Positions 37,912 to 46,670 of a DNA stretch of 64,000 nt are shown piece by piece (position 1 is the first letter of the stretch; every line of letters starts with the position of its first letter). A program made the translations under genes and the position numbers. This stretch comes from an archaeon (GTDB lineage Archaea > EX4484-52 > WAPT01): assembly GCA_029258795.1 (NCBI GenBank), contig JAPDKB010000008.1, forward strand, positions 1 to 64,000, given 5' to 3'. The notes beneath the pieces are model-generated. The model worked only from the letters and a program-made list of their open reading frames with translations. It searched no databases and had not been told where the DNA came from.

Positions 37912-39121
37912 TATCACGAGGCCAGTTAACCTGAAGGACGAGTATGATGTTGTTATCATCGGAGCTGGTCCAGCAGGCAGTAGATGTGCAAGGCTGATAG
38001 CTGAGGAAGGGTTCAGTGTGGCTGTGTTTGAGAAAAGGGCTGAGATTGGGGCTCCAAAAAGATGTGCCGAAGGCATTGGAGTAAAAGCCCTGCAAAGAAT
38101 GGGATACACGGGCAATGAGAGGTTTGTTGCGCAGCATATCGATGGCTTCTATCTTTATGCTCCCAACGGGAAGGAGTTCATGGTGGAGTATGGTTCGTCT
38201 CAGGGTTGTGTGGTTGAAAGGAAGGTGTTTGATAAGTTTCTTGCTTACGATGCCGCTAAGGCAGGAGCTTCTTTCTTCACCAGGACGGAAGTTGTTGATG
38301 TCCTGCGGGATGATGGGAAGATAAGCGGCGTCGTTATCAGATATGGTGAGGAGGAATTTGAGGTTAAAGCCAAGGTGGTTGTATCTGCGGAAGGTATTGA
38401 GGGTAAGATTGCGAGGAAAGCGGGCATAGACACGACCAACAAACTCATAAACGTTGACTCCGGCTATCAGTACGAGATGGCAAACCTTACAATGAAGGAC
38501 CCAAAGAAGCTTTACTTTTACCTCGGCAATGAGATTGCTCCTCGCGGCTACATCTGGATATTTCCGAAGGGAGAGTACGTTGCAAATGTTGGTATAGGGA
38601 TTGGAGGTGTGGGCGCTACAAAAAAAGCAAAGGAGTATCTGGATGCGTGGATAGAGAACCATCCAGAGATATTCGGAGAGGCGAGCATAATTGAGGAAAA
38701 TGCTGGAGGCATACCTGTTGGTGGCCTGCTGGAAGATATGGTGAGGGATGGATTTGTTGTTATAGGGGATGCCGCCCATACCGTCAACCCGATTCATGGC
38801 GGGGGTATGGATGAAGGTACAAAAGCAGGAGAGATGGCTGCCAGAGTTATCTGTGAGTGCCTTGAACAGGGAGATGTTAGCCATAATGCACTTGCAAAGT
38901 TCAACAAGCTGTGGTGGAAGGAGAGAGGGGAGAAGTTGAAGAGGGTGGAGAAGCTCAGGCAGGTGATTGAGAAGCTTAGGGATGATGATCTCAACTTCCT
39001 TGCGGAGGAGCTTGATGTGCAGGATGTGATTGATTTTGCAGGCGGAAAAAATCTTACCAAACTGGCGAAGATTCTCATCAAAAGACCGAAGCTGATAAAG
39101 CTTGCGACTATCTTGAGATAA
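37892..39121 (+). CDS. geranylgeranyl reductase-family flavoprotein
   Basis: About 409 residues. FAD-binding YDVVIIGAGPAGSRCARLIAEEG (residues about 18-40), PKRCAEGIG region near 52, and GDAAHTVNPIHGGGMDEG near 294-311. Archaeal members saturate the geranylgeranyl chains of ether lipids. Clustered with ferredoxin upstream and a cis-prenyltransferase downstream, consistent with isoprenoid lipid metabolism. Confidence 0.88.
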   Translation: MKSGVIDITRPVNLKDEYDVVIIGAGPAGSRCARLIAEEGFSVAVFEKRAEIGAPKRCAEGIGVKALQRMGYTGNERFVAQHIDGFYLYAPNGKEFMVEYGSSQGCVVERKVFDKFLAYDAAKAGASFFTRTEVVDVLRDDGKISGVVIRYGEEEFEVKAKVVVSAEGIEGKIARKAGIDTTNKLINVDSGYQYEMANLTMKDPKKLYFYLGNEIAPRGYIWIFPKGEYVANVGIGIGGVGATKKAKEYLDAWIENHPEIFGEASIIEENAGGIPVGGLLEDMVRDGFVVIGDAAHTVNPIHGGGMDEGTKAGEMAARVICECLEQGDVSHNALAKFNKLWWKERGEKLKRVEKLRQVIEKLRDDDLNFLAEELDVQDVIDFAGGKNLTKLAKILIKRPKLIKLATILR

Positions 39122-39160
39122 GGAACCACTTATAAATTTTTGTTCTGAATAGCTGTGATT

Positions 39161-39868
39161 ATGAGCAATGAGATTGAGCACATAGCCTTCATCATGGATG
39201 GTAACAGGAGATTTGCTAAGCGTTTGATGCAGAAGCCCTGGAAGGGACATGAATGGGGGGCAAAGAAGGTCAGGGAAGTGCTCAGGTGGTGCAGAGATGC
39301 TGGAGTTAGGTATGTGACCCTTTATTCTCTCTCCATCGAAAACCTGCAGAAAAGGCCAAAGCAGGAGCTTGATATGCTGATGCGAATTTTCAAAAAGGAG
39401 TTTGAAGCTATACCTAATGATGATGAAATTCATGAGAATGAGGTTCGTATCAATGTTATAGGCAGGGTGCACTTGCTGCCCAAAGAAGTGAGAGATGCAA
39501 TAGCTAGAGCTGTTGAGGCAACGCAACACTACAACAAATACGTGGTGAACTTCGCCATAGCTTATGGTGGGAGGAGCGAGATTGTCGATGGTGTGAGGAA
39601 AGTAATGGTTGATTTTGCTTCTGGAAAGATCGGGTCGGATGAACTTGATGAAGAGAGATTCAGACATTATCTCTACACCAACGGCACGCCTGATCCTGAT
39701 CTGATAATAAGAACTGGTGGGGAAAGGAGGCTTTCCGGATTCCTGCTCTGGCAGGCAGCTTATGCTGAACTTTACTTTACCAACACTCTCTGGCCGGAGT
39801 TTAGTAGGGAGGAATTTCAAGCTGCTTTAAAGGATTTTTTCCACAGAGAGAGAAGGTTCGGGAGGTGA
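39161..39868 (+). CDS. uppS: cis-prenyltransferase (polyprenyl diphosphate synthase, UppS family)
   Basis: About 235 residues. AFIMDGNRRFAK (catalytic Asp), KGHEWGAKKVREVLRWCRD, TLYSLSIENLQKRP, and DLIIRTGGERRLSGFLLWQAAYAELYF are family motifs. Makes the dolichol-type carrier lipid for protein glycosylation and surface polymers in archaea. 39 bp after the reductase gene. Confidence 0.92.
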   Translation: MSNEIEHIAFIMDGNRRFAKRLMQKPWKGHEWGAKKVREVLRWCRDAGVRYVTLYSLSIENLQKRPKQELDMLMRIFKKEFEAIPNDDEIHENEVRINVIGRVHLLPKEVRDAIARAVEATQHYNKYVVNFAIAYGGRSEIVDGVRKVMVDFASGKIGSDELDEERFRHYLYTNGTPDPDLIIRTGGERRLSGFLLWQAAYAELYFTNTLWPEFSREEFQAALKDFFHRERRFGR

Positions 39869-39932
39869 ACAGGATTCTTATTTTGCGGTGCTGCCGGATT
39901 GTACCTAATTTTTAAGTTTTAAATTTTAATTT

Positions 39933-39950
39933 TTAGGAAATTTTTCCCAA
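39933..39950 (+). terminator. T-tract with AGGAAATTTTTCCC
   Basis: A T/A-rich stretch (39907-39934) after uppS is followed by the palindrome-like AGGAAATTTTTCCC. It is a weaker member of the recurrent 3' motif also seen at 43394, 47213, 54040, 58347 and 59524. Archaeal termination at T-runs is known; the GGGAAATTT part is only inferred to matter. Confidence 0.35.
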
Positions 39951-39997
39951 TTATAAAAAAATATAAGGTAACGACTCACATCCCTAGTAAGGAATTT

Positions 39998-40403
39998 CTA
40001 TCCCTCGCTTTCGGGCTGTTCAGAATATCGCACTCCCTCTATAGAAGTTGTCTCTGGTCCCAAGTAAATTTCTCTTTTGGAATAGAGGTACAGCACAACT
40101 ATAACACCAAATATGAATGCTGCAATGTTACCTAATAATCAAATTTGTTAGCACACTCAGAGAAAACAGGGCCACGGCGATTTTCCAAGCGGTTGGGTTC
40201 AGTTTTAACAGTCCGTACCAGATCACTGCACCAGCAAGCAGGAGTATTGTTGTAAGTATGATCAGTAGTCCCATCCATGGAGCATAGTAAGATATATAGC
40301 TCCATCTCTGAAGTACCACTCCTAGTCCAAGGAAGTACCACGCCAGAGAGAAGTAAAAAAGTCCAGCAAGGATTTTTACACCGAGTGGGGCTTCCCTCTT
40401 CAT
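39998..40403 (-). pseudogene. frameshifted small membrane protein gene
   Basis: The intact 5' part encodes 91 residues with three hydrophobic segments and stops at 40128. Directly after the stop, a second frame continues as typical membrane coding sequence (GNIAAFIFGVIVVLYLYS, then KREIYLGPETTS) to a TAG at 39998. Removing one A near 40131 (ATTATTAGGTAAC) would fuse both parts into about 134 residues with four membrane segments and a short cytosolic tail. Hence a one-base insertion, a sequencing error, or a programmed frameshift. Family not recognised. Confidence 0.6.
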
Positions 40404-40455
40404 AGCATCACCTCCTAAACACTAACTCCTGTCTTTTTTACTTCCAGTCGTCATC

Positions 40456-40506
40456 CCCGCGGACGTGCAAAGAAATCGCTCTGCCCTTCTGCCGCGGGTC
40501 ACAACA
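40456..40506 (+). ncRNA. possible H/ACA-like guide RNA hairpin
   Basis: CCCGCGG (40456-40462) pairs with CCGCGGG (40492-40498), followed after two bases by ACAACA. Inside, GCAAAG can pair with CTCTGC (one mismatch), leaving an internal loop on both strands. Hairpin plus ACA is the H/ACA layout, but the upper stem is short and no K-turn is visible. It lies in the 260-bp spacer upstream of the minus-strand membrane gene, so a leader structure on the other strand is the alternative. Confidence 0.25.
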
Positions 40507-40663
40507 ATCTCTGCGATTTGAGAGAACTAAATGCCACGCTAGCGCTTCAAAAACATTCGTCCCCAGAAGTCAAGGAATTCTGTTGTTCTTAGAACAAATC
40601 GTGATTAAAACCAGAGAACTTAAAAAGCTTTCCGCGTTGCGTTTTTACAATTTTGGAGATTGT

Positions 40664-40918
40664 TTAAACCTTTCTTCTCAGCAGTCCCAGTCTTTCTCCT
40701 ATTTCGAGCCACGCCCACGCCCAAACCACGGCTTCAAATGATCTCACATAGTCCTGTTTTTCCAGAAAATAGCGCGCATCCTTTATGTAAGCTTTGATGT
40801 TCTCCACGAAGCCCTTCTGTGAGTTATCCAGCAGCTCTATTTCGAGATTTTCAAGCTTGTTCAGCCATTTTTCCGTTTCCTGAATGAGCTGTTCTTTGAT
40901 GTTGTCTTCACCCATCAT
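40664..40918 (-). CDS. DUF357 family protein
   Basis: 84 residues, all helical. The C-terminal YIKDARYFLEKQDYVRSFEA, then WAWLEIGERLGLL, matches the archaeal DUF357 helical-hairpin family. Function unknown. The start overlaps the dphB stop by 4 bp, a common gene pairing in archaea. Confidence 0.8.
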   Translation of the reverse strand: MMGEDNIKEQLIQETEKWLNKLENLEIELLDNSQKGFVENIKAYIKDARYFLEKQDYVRSFEAVVWAWAWLEIGERLGLLRRKV

Positions 40919-41655
40919 TTCACCTCTATGAGCCTCAAAAACTCCTCCTCATGGTGCTCCAGCTCTGCAGGCAATATGAGGCAATGTGGCGGTTTTCCGA
41001 AATCTATACTTTTAAGTTTTGAAATCGAACCATAAAGTACGTTTTTGTCCCTGCTGCCAAGACGGGAAAGGACCACAATCTTTGTCTTCTCGTTGAAAAT
41101 TCCGTTGCCTTTTTTCTCTTCCATCTTTAACAGGATGTCCAGAGCTGTCTTTACATCCATCCCTATATCGAGAAGAATTAAAGTGTGGAGGTTTGCTTTC
41201 AGGTTGTTGAGAATGTGGTCGTAAGGGCTGAGAGGAAAGTAATTTTCCCCCGGGAAGGGAAGGCTAACGACTCTGCCGAATTTATAAAGGGAAAGCCCGC
41301 TTTCACCAGCTGCCGTGAGGATTGAGGAGGCGTGTATCACCTCAACCTCTACGCCGGAAAGCATGCACTCCCTCACTATCTCCTTGTGTGTTGTTGCGAA
41401 GAGCGGATCGCCCGGCACGAGAAAAGCCACAACTTTGTTTTTAGCTTCTTTAACAACCACGTTCCTCTCTTCAACATCCTCTCTCCTCAGTTCTACAATT
41501 TCCTTCCCTATCATTTTGCTCAGATTTTCAATGTTGATATTGAGCGGAGATGTGTATCTCTCAAAAAAAACGATGTCAGCTTTCTTGCATGCTTCCAGAC
41601 CTCTTAAGCTCATGTCTTTCTCATCGCTAAGACCCAAACCCACAAGGTAAAGCAT
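40915..41655 (-). CDS. dphB: diphthine synthase
   Basis: 246 residues, tetrapyrrole-methylase fold. Methylates the modified His of EF-2 on the way to diphthamide. Seen: MLYLVGLGLSDEKDMSLRGLEACKKAD, VFFERYTSPL, FLVPGDPLFATTH and IHASSILTA, matching archaeal DphB. Followed by DUF357 in the same operon. Confidence 0.95.
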   Translation of the reverse strand: MLYLVGLGLSDEKDMSLRGLEACKKADIVFFERYTSPLNINIENLSKMIGKEIVELRREDVEERNVVVKEAKNKVVAFLVPGDPLFATTHKEIVRECMLSGVEVEVIHASSILTAAGESGLSLYKFGRVVSLPFPGENYFPLSPYDHILNNLKANLHTLILLDIGMDVKTALDILLKMEEKKGNGIFNEKTKIVVLSRLGSRDKNVLYGSISKLKSIDFGKPPHCLILPAELEHHEEEFLRLIEVK

Positions 41656-41707
41656 GATTTGTGTTTTTGGATAGATATTTTAAAAGGTTGTCAACCAATT
41701 TTTGTGT

Positions 41708-42094
41708 ATGGCGAGGTTTGGGAACATACTCAAAAAGCTCATCAAGATGGCAGAAACGGATGATGATGTGTTAGCGGTGCTGCTTTTCGGTAGTGTTGCC
41801 AGAGGAGAGAAAAATGGTAAAGACCTGGACATATGTCTTGTCTTTAAGAAGGACACGGATAAAAATAAAATATTCGAGAAAATGGTGGAATACGCTTCCA
41901 TTTCCGATATTGTGGATGTTAAAGCGTTTCAGCTTCTCCCGCTTCATATGAGAATGAGGGTGATTAGAGAAGGTAAGATTTTGCATGTTAAAAATGAGGA
42001 TTTAGTGTACGATGTTGTAATATCTACACTCAGAGAGTTCGAGGAATTCAAGTTCATCTACCATTCCTATCTGGAAGGTGTGTTGAATGGATAA
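41708..42094 (+). CDS. mntA: MNT-type nucleotidyltransferase antitoxin
   Basis: About 128 residues. LLFGSVARGEKNGKDLDICLVF carries the GSxxxGxxxxxSDxD-like motif of minimal nucleotidyltransferases. Together with the next gene (8-bp overlap) it forms an MntA/HepT toxin-antitoxin pair; MntA of this type AMPylates the HEPN partner to silence it. Confidence 0.85.
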   Translation: MARFGNILKKLIKMAETDDDVLAVLLFGSVARGEKNGKDLDICLVFKKDTDKNKIFEKMVEYASISDIVDVKAFQLLPLHMRMRVIREGKILHVKNEDLVYDVVISTLREFEEFKFIYHSYLEGVLNG

Positions 42095-42512
42095 GGAAAG
42101 GATACTCGCAAAAATAGATGAAATGGATGGATATCTGGAAGAGCTTGAAAGCATCAGACCATCAACTTTTGAAGAATATGAGAGTAGCATCGAGAAAAAG
42201 CGCGCCTGCGAAAGACTTCTTCAGCTGGCCATAGAATGCGTTATAGATGTATGCGCGATGATCGTTAAGGAGTGCAAACTTGGATTGCCTGCTGATGAAG
42301 ATGACATGTTCAGAAAGATAAGGAAAGCGGGTGTGATAAACAATGAGCTTGAGGAAAAGCTGAGAAAGATGAAGGGGTTCAGAAACATTTTGATACATCG
42401 CTACGGAGAGATAGATGATGAGCTTGTTTTTGAAAAGCTGTTCATGATTGAGGATTTCGAGAAGTTTAAGGAAGCTGTGCTCGAATTTCTTAGAAAAGGT
42501 GAGATTGAGTGA
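42087..42512 (+). CDS. hepT: HEPN (DUF86, HepT-type) toxin RNase
   Basis: 141 residues, helical HEPN domain. The catalytic RxxxxH with following Tyr is seen in FRNILIHRYGEID at about residues 100-112. HEPN proteins of this class cleave RNA and are silenced by the adjacent nucleotidyltransferase. The stop overlaps the start of a tRNA methyltransferase gene, so the pair is embedded in a housekeeping transcript. Confidence 0.85.
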   Translation: MDKERILAKIDEMDGYLEELESIRPSTFEEYESSIEKKRACERLLQLAIECVIDVCAMIVKECKLGLPADEDDMFRKIRKAGVINNELEEKLRKMKGFRNILIHRYGEIDDELVFEKLFMIEDFEKFKEAVLEFLRKGEIE

Positions 42513-43399
42513 GCTCAGGCTTAAACGTTCGCAAGCTTCTCGAAGGAAAGGTAGGTGAGGATGAGTTAGAACACATACCGCGTGCTTTCGAAATAATAGG
42601 AGATATAGCCATAGTTGAGCTCGATGAAGTTGCAAGAAAGCATGCAAAGCTAATAGCTGACGCGATAATGCAGCTAAACAAAAACGTGAAGGTCGTGCTG
42701 AACAAAGTTGAAGATGTCTCCGGCAAGTATCGTGTGCCGAGGTATGAAGTCATTGCGGCTAAGCAAAACGAAAGGAATTTCTCGCACATCAAAAAAGAGT
42801 TTCGCCCCACGAAAATAACTGAAACCGTACATACAGAACATGGATGTAAGTTCCTTCTGGATGTCAGTAAAGTGTATTTTTCCGCGCGCCTGAGTTTTGA
42901 AAGGAAAAGGATAGCTGAGATGGTGAGGGATGGCGAGAGAGTGCTCGTGATGTTTGCCGGTGTTGGTCCGTTTGCCATAGTGATAGCGAAGAATGCCAAC
43001 CCTGCTGAGGTTGTTGGAGTTGAGCTGAACCCTCACGCTGTTGAATACTTCAGGAAGAACGTAGCACTAAACAAAGTTGAAGATAAGGTAAAAGTTGTGG
43101 AGGGAGATGTTGCAGAAATTGTGCCAAAACTGCAATATCAATTTGACCGTATCGTCATGCCTGCTCCGAAGGATGCTCCGGATTATCTGGAGGTTGCGCT
43201 TGAAAAGATAAAGGAGGGTGGAATGATCCATCTGTACACTTTTGCAAGCGAGGAGGAAATAGAAAGCAAGGATGTTGTGAAACGTGTGGAGGAGAGGTGC
43301 AAGAAAGCGGGTAAGAAAGCAGAGGTCGTATTCTTCAGGAAGTGTGGAGCCGTCGCTCCTTATCATTACAGAGTTGTGCTGGATTTGAAGATTGGATAA
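42509..43399 (+). CDS. trm5: class I methyltransferase, Trm5-like tRNA(G37) methyltransferase
   Basis: 296 residues, GTG start. EHGCKFLLDVSKVYFSARLSFERKRIAEMV leads into SAM motif I VLVMFAGVGPFAIVIAK, then VVGVELNPHAVEYFRKNVALNK and IVMPAPKDAPDYL in place of NPP. Matches Trm5/Tyw2 family enzymes that make m1G37 or a wyosine step. Trm5 is preferred because this N-terminal region is present in short Trm5b-like proteins. Confidence 0.82.
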   Translation: MSSGLNVRKLLEGKVGEDELEHIPRAFEIIGDIAIVELDEVARKHAKLIADAIMQLNKNVKVVLNKVEDVSGKYRVPRYEVIAAKQNERNFSHIKKEFRPTKITETVHTEHGCKFLLDVSKVYFSARLSFERKRIAEMVRDGERVLVMFAGVGPFAIVIAKNANPAEVVGVELNPHAVEYFRKNVALNKVEDKVKVVEGDVAEIVPKLQYQFDRIVMPAPKDAPDYLEVALEKIKEGGMIHLYTFASEEEIESKDVVKRVEERCKKAGKKAEVVFFRKCGAVAPYHYRVVLDLKIG

Positions 43400-43430
43400 A
43401 TTTCCCAAAAAAATAGAAAAGAAAAATGAA
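43394..43430 (-). terminator. T-tract with GGGAAATTTATCC (minus strand)
   Basis: Read on the minus strand, a T-rich stretch of about 24 nt directly after the hypothetical gene ending at 43441 is followed by GGGAAATTTATCC. The core is identical to that at 47213-47225. It overlaps the last codons of trm5 on the other strand. Confidence 0.4.
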
Positions 43431-43440
43431 AAAGATCAAA

Positions 43441-43998
43441 TCAGTGCAATGTCACCCGTAATGTCTTTATCCGCATCGCTTTCGCCCCCTCTATCTGATC
43501 TCCGATTTCATTCCAGTCATGGATTCGTATCTTAAATTCTACATTGTTTGAAGGTTTTGTCTCTGGACCAACTATAGTAATAGTTATCTGTTCTCTCGGA
43601 ACTTCGATAGCAGTATAATATATGTGGTCTGTTGGAAATCCTAAACCCTCCAATTTTTCTAGAAATCTCTTAAATAAGGTTGGGATTCGGTAGAATTCTA
43701 TGTCATTATTATCAGGATCCTCCAAATTAAAGTGGAATTTGGCTCCATTTTCCGTCTCTTCAATTTCATAGCATACAAGATTAACTCCTGACTCTGTCCA
43801 GACACACCCTTCTGGATTTTCCTCTTCTAATTTTTCTATTGCTTCAGTTAATCTCTCGACAGTTTCGTACCCTTCAAATGAATAGCTCCAGAGCACTGTT
43901 CCAAGAGCCTCGCCATACCCTAACTCTAAAATAATTTTCACAATACTTTCAAAAATATCCAAAAGTTTACGAATCTCGCGTTCATACACCACCTTCAT
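43441..43998 (-). CDS. hypothetical protein
   Basis: About 185 acidic residues, soluble, not recognised. Starts at MKVVYEREIRKLL, where GGAGGTGATG lies at a proper distance; the longer frame is rejected. No signal peptide or metal motif. AT-rich, with a T-tract/GGGAAATTTATCC end. Confidence 0.55.
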   Translation of the reverse strand: MKVVYEREIRKLLDIFESIVKIILELGYGEALGTVLWSYSFEGYETVERLTEAIEKLEEENPEGCVWTESGVNLVCYEIEETENGAKFHFNLEDPDNNDIEFYRIPTLFKRFLEKLEGLGFPTDHIYYTAIEVPREQITITIVGPETKPSNNVEFKIRIHDWNEIGDQIEGAKAMRIKTLRVTLH

Positions 43999-44142
43999 AA
44001 CCACATCACCTCCCAACTTTTCAAGGTGCACAGAATGGACAACTTCAGGTGCATTAGGATAACCCAGGTCAAAGAATATCTCTGCTATATAAACGTGCTT
44101 TGCTGTTAAAGTGTGGTTCTAGGCGGGACAAACTAATGCAAA

Positions 44143-44199
44143 CTAAGAACAAAGCTACCACTAGCACCACTAGTTATTCTGTCTCATCTAAGAACAAAG
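44143..44199. repeat. 12-nt direct repeat in an intergenic region
   Basis: CTAAGAACAAAG occurs at 44143-44154 and 44188-44199. Between them is CACTAG twice, and just before is GCAAACTAA. The block lies upstream of the gene ending at 43441 and downstream of herA. It may be a regulator site or remnant; no gene is here. Confidence 0.3.
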
Positions 44200-44282
44200 T
44201 CTGGTCAGCTCTTTGTTTGCGCAAGGAATTCTTAAACCAAAGATTTTAAATTTGTTAATAGTGGTGGCTACAGAAAGCGGCT

Positions 44283-46046
44283 TTATTTCCCGATCTTCTT
44301 CCTCGCTCCAGTCACCAGATCAACCAGCTCCTCATCCGCTATGACGTAAGGATAGTACACGAGCTGGACGCTGTCCACCTTGCCCAGTAACCGCCTTGCG
44401 AGCTGCGCTGCCTGCTCGTGACTTATCTCAGCTTTTATCACCCTCCCCGCTATCTCCTCCATGCCGTACTCTATGCTCATCTCAGCTATGCTTCCATTTC
44501 CATTTTGCTCCCTAACCACGTTTCCGTCGAAGAAAAGGAACTTGCCCTGTACAGCATCCATCACGTAGCGCTTACCTGCAACATTGAAAACCCAGCACGG
44601 ATAATAAACCTTGCTTCCCGCGGGTACAGCACTTACGGGTTTGAGAGGCAGAAATACTGGAATTTCGTTTTCCCTCTGCTCCGTAACATCCTGCGTTACA
44701 CCGCCGTGCTTGCTCCTTCTCACTCTTATCTTTACTATGATGGGGAATTCCTGCCCTATTATCAATGCCGTGCCGGTGTTCAGATTCTTTATCTCCTTCT
44801 CGAGCTCAGCACTCAGCCCTTCGGCATAGCTCACAGCTTTCAAGTCGTTTGGGTTCATCATCCTCAGTATTATCTGTGTGTTGCACTGGCTCAGCACGTT
44901 CTTGTCTATCCTTGCAGGCCTCTGGCTTATCACACACAAGCCAAGCCCGAACTTCCTGCCCTCTGAAGCCACGTTTTTGATTATCTTCGCGCTTATCTTT
45001 GCCTCGCTCTGCGGAATGAAGTTGTGAGCTTCCTCTATAACCAGAAAGCAGGGATTTATCATGCCTATCTTCCTTGCTTCGAAAATCTTCTCCACGATCT
45101 TGTAAACAACATAGGCCTGCACTTCCTGGCTCACGCCACGAAGGTTTATCACCGTTATCTTGCCCGGCACAACCAGCTTTGTTACGGGTGTTGCCTCCTC
45201 GCTGAATATCTTCATGTCCTTCAGCATCTCAAGCATGTTTATCACATTCCATTTACTCTGGCTCTGACTCTGCTCTATTTCAGCTATCACATCCTCAAGC
45301 GTGTACTTCTTTTTGGTTGACTTAACGCGCTTGAACGCAGCGTAGAGCAGGGCGAGCTGTGATGCTGTGGGTTTGGACGGGAAGAGCATGCCTATCTCCC
45401 TCGGATCTATTTCATCGTAGCCAAAGCTCAGCTGCATCGCTCCGGGATTAACGCGGGGATCAGGGCTGTAGTGCTGCACCTCGTAACCCTTCGGCTGAAT
45501 TCCGAACTTGCGGAATGCTTCAGCATCCTTAACGTCGTTCGGGAAGCGCATGGAGATGTACTCGCCATGCGGATCTATCACAACAACAGGAATCCTCCTT
45601 TCGGCTATCTCCTCCAGCAATACACCGACGGTGTATGACTTGCCCGAGCCCGTGGCAGCAAGCACAGCAACATGCTTTGAGATCAGCTCCTGTGGATCAA
45701 GAAAGACCTTCACATCCTCATTGGCTTCAAGCACGCCTATGTAAAGCCCGTCTTTCTTGAGATTGAGCACCTCACTTATTATCTTCCTGTCAGCTTTGTA
45801 CACCAGACTGTTCGGCTTTATGGGAACCTTCGGAATTTTTAGAATGCCATTCTCCCTGTAACCTATTATTCTCGCTTTGCACACCATCTTGCCGTCAGGA
45901 TGCATCTCCACATCCTCAACCCTGCAGAGAAGCCAGTTGTCATCTGCACTCTTCACAGTAACGAAATCCATTCTGTTCACTTCCTTGTACGCACGGAAGT
46001 GAAAGCTCTTCGTCCCGGTTTTGCCGAAGACCTCTCCAACCAGCAT
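44283..46046 (-). CDS. HerA-like hexameric ATPase/helicase
   Basis: 587 residues. N-terminal HAS-barrel region (about 1-110), Walker A AATGSGKS at 130-137, VVVIDPHGEY, Walker B PCFLVIEEAHNFIP and sensor region RMMNPNDLKAVS. HerA pumps DNA for end resection with NurA nuclease; no nurA is next to it here, so a HerA paralogue of other function is possible. The C-terminal 130 residues are an extra domain not recognised. Confidence 0.82.
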   Translation of the reverse strand: MLVGEVFGKTGTKSFHFRAYKEVNRMDFVTVKSADDNWLLCRVEDVEMHPDGKMVCKARIIGYRENGILKIPKVPIKPNSLVYKADRKIISEVLNLKKDGLYIGVLEANEDVKVFLDPQELISKHVAVLAATGSGKSYTVGVLLEEIAERRIPVVVIDPHGEYISMRFPNDVKDAEAFRKFGIQPKGYEVQHYSPDPRVNPGAMQLSFGYDEIDPREIGMLFPSKPTASQLALLYAAFKRVKSTKKKYTLEDVIAEIEQSQSQSKWNVINMLEMLKDMKIFSEEATPVTKLVVPGKITVINLRGVSQEVQAYVVYKIVEKIFEARKIGMINPCFLVIEEAHNFIPQSEAKISAKIIKNVASEGRKFGLGLCVISQRPARIDKNVLSQCNTQIILRMMNPNDLKAVSYAEGLSAELEKEIKNLNTGTALIIGQEFPIIVKIRVRRSKHGGVTQDVTEQRENEIPVFLPLKPVSAVPAGSKVYYPCWVFNVAGKRYVMDAVQGKFLFFDGNVVREQNGNGSIAEMSIEYGMEEIAGRVIKAEISHEQAAQLARRLLGKVDSVQLVYYPYVIADEELVDLVTGARKKIGK

Positions 46047-46239
46047 GAGAACCGTATGGGAATTTAATGGCTGAAATTATTTTAAGTTTCCCTGAAACAA
46101 CTTCCAGTTTAAGGGATGTTTTTCCCGAATAAAAAATTTTATCCTATACTATTACCATACTCTTTCGGAATTTCCGTGGAGTAAAACCCCACTATTTTAA
46201 AAAATTTCACGTTCAGAATTCCTTGCGTTCATGGATATT

Positions 46240-46364
46240 GGGGCCGTGGTGTAGCTTGGTTATCATTCCGGCTTTGGGAGCCGGCGACCCCGGTTCAAAT
46301 GCCATGGAGCAAGCTCCTTGCATTTCTAGCTGCTCCGCGGCTGAAAATCCGGGCGGCCCCACCA
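46240..46364 (+). tRNA. tRNA-Pro (TGG), T-loop intron, copy 1
   Basis: Acceptor GGGGCCG/CGGCCCC, A discriminator, CCA encoded. Anticodon loop TTTGGGA in stem CCGGC/GCCGG gives TGG. T-stem CCCGG...CCGGG is split by an intron of about 46 nt. TTCA pairs with TGAA, with AAT bulges on both strands and GCC/GGC beyond: a perfect bulge-helix-bulge that yields a normal TTCAAAT loop. Nearly identical to the copy at 52096 (one base differs in the first 62), but with a different intron. Confidence 0.93.
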
Positions 46365-46414
46365 GAGCCGGAGAGAATTGAATCTACTTTTAGAATCCTA
46401 TGTGTCCCGAGAAA
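46365..46414 (+). repeat. conserved box after tRNA-Pro, copy 1
   Basis: A 22-nt block beginning GAGCCGGAGAGAATT directly follows the tRNA (46365-46386), then a variable 15 nt, then GTGTCCCGAGAAA (46402-46414). Both blocks recur after the second tRNA-Pro at 52215-52236 and 52253-52265. Conservation beyond the tRNA suggests a co-transcribed element or the extent of an old duplication. Confidence 0.7.
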
Positions 46415-46670
46415 TCTATTTTTGTTTTGGGTTCTCTGTACTGGACAATTTAGTGTATTGCCCAATTATTTAAAAGTGTTTTGTGGAGTGCCATCATCAT
46501 TAACAACTTCCGTAAATTATATAAGTATTGCTGATTTAGGAGATGTTCATCAAAAAATATCTGCGTCTTTTTCTTGGGCGGGACAGAAGTTGTGGTTTAT
46601 CTAGTTTTTAGTATGGGTCTGTATTGTCCCGCTCCTCCCTTCAAGGAGAAGGGGTTTTGGAGGTGAGAAG
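46415..46670 (+). promoter_or_regulatory. promoter and structured leader of the 46.7-kb gene
   Basis: TATA-like AAATTATATAAG near 46513 implies a transcript start near 46540 and a leader of about 130 nt. In it GCGGGACA (46578-46585) pairs with TGTCCCGC (46625-46632), and directly after that CTCCTCCC can pair with the purine-rich ribosome site (GGAGGTGAG, 46659-46667). This could block or expose the TTG start. Confidence 0.5.

Noticed and set aside
37859-39820. 653-residue minus-strand frame opposite the reductase and prenyltransferase genes
   Set aside because: Long antisense frame caused by codon bias; both plus-strand genes are unmistakable.
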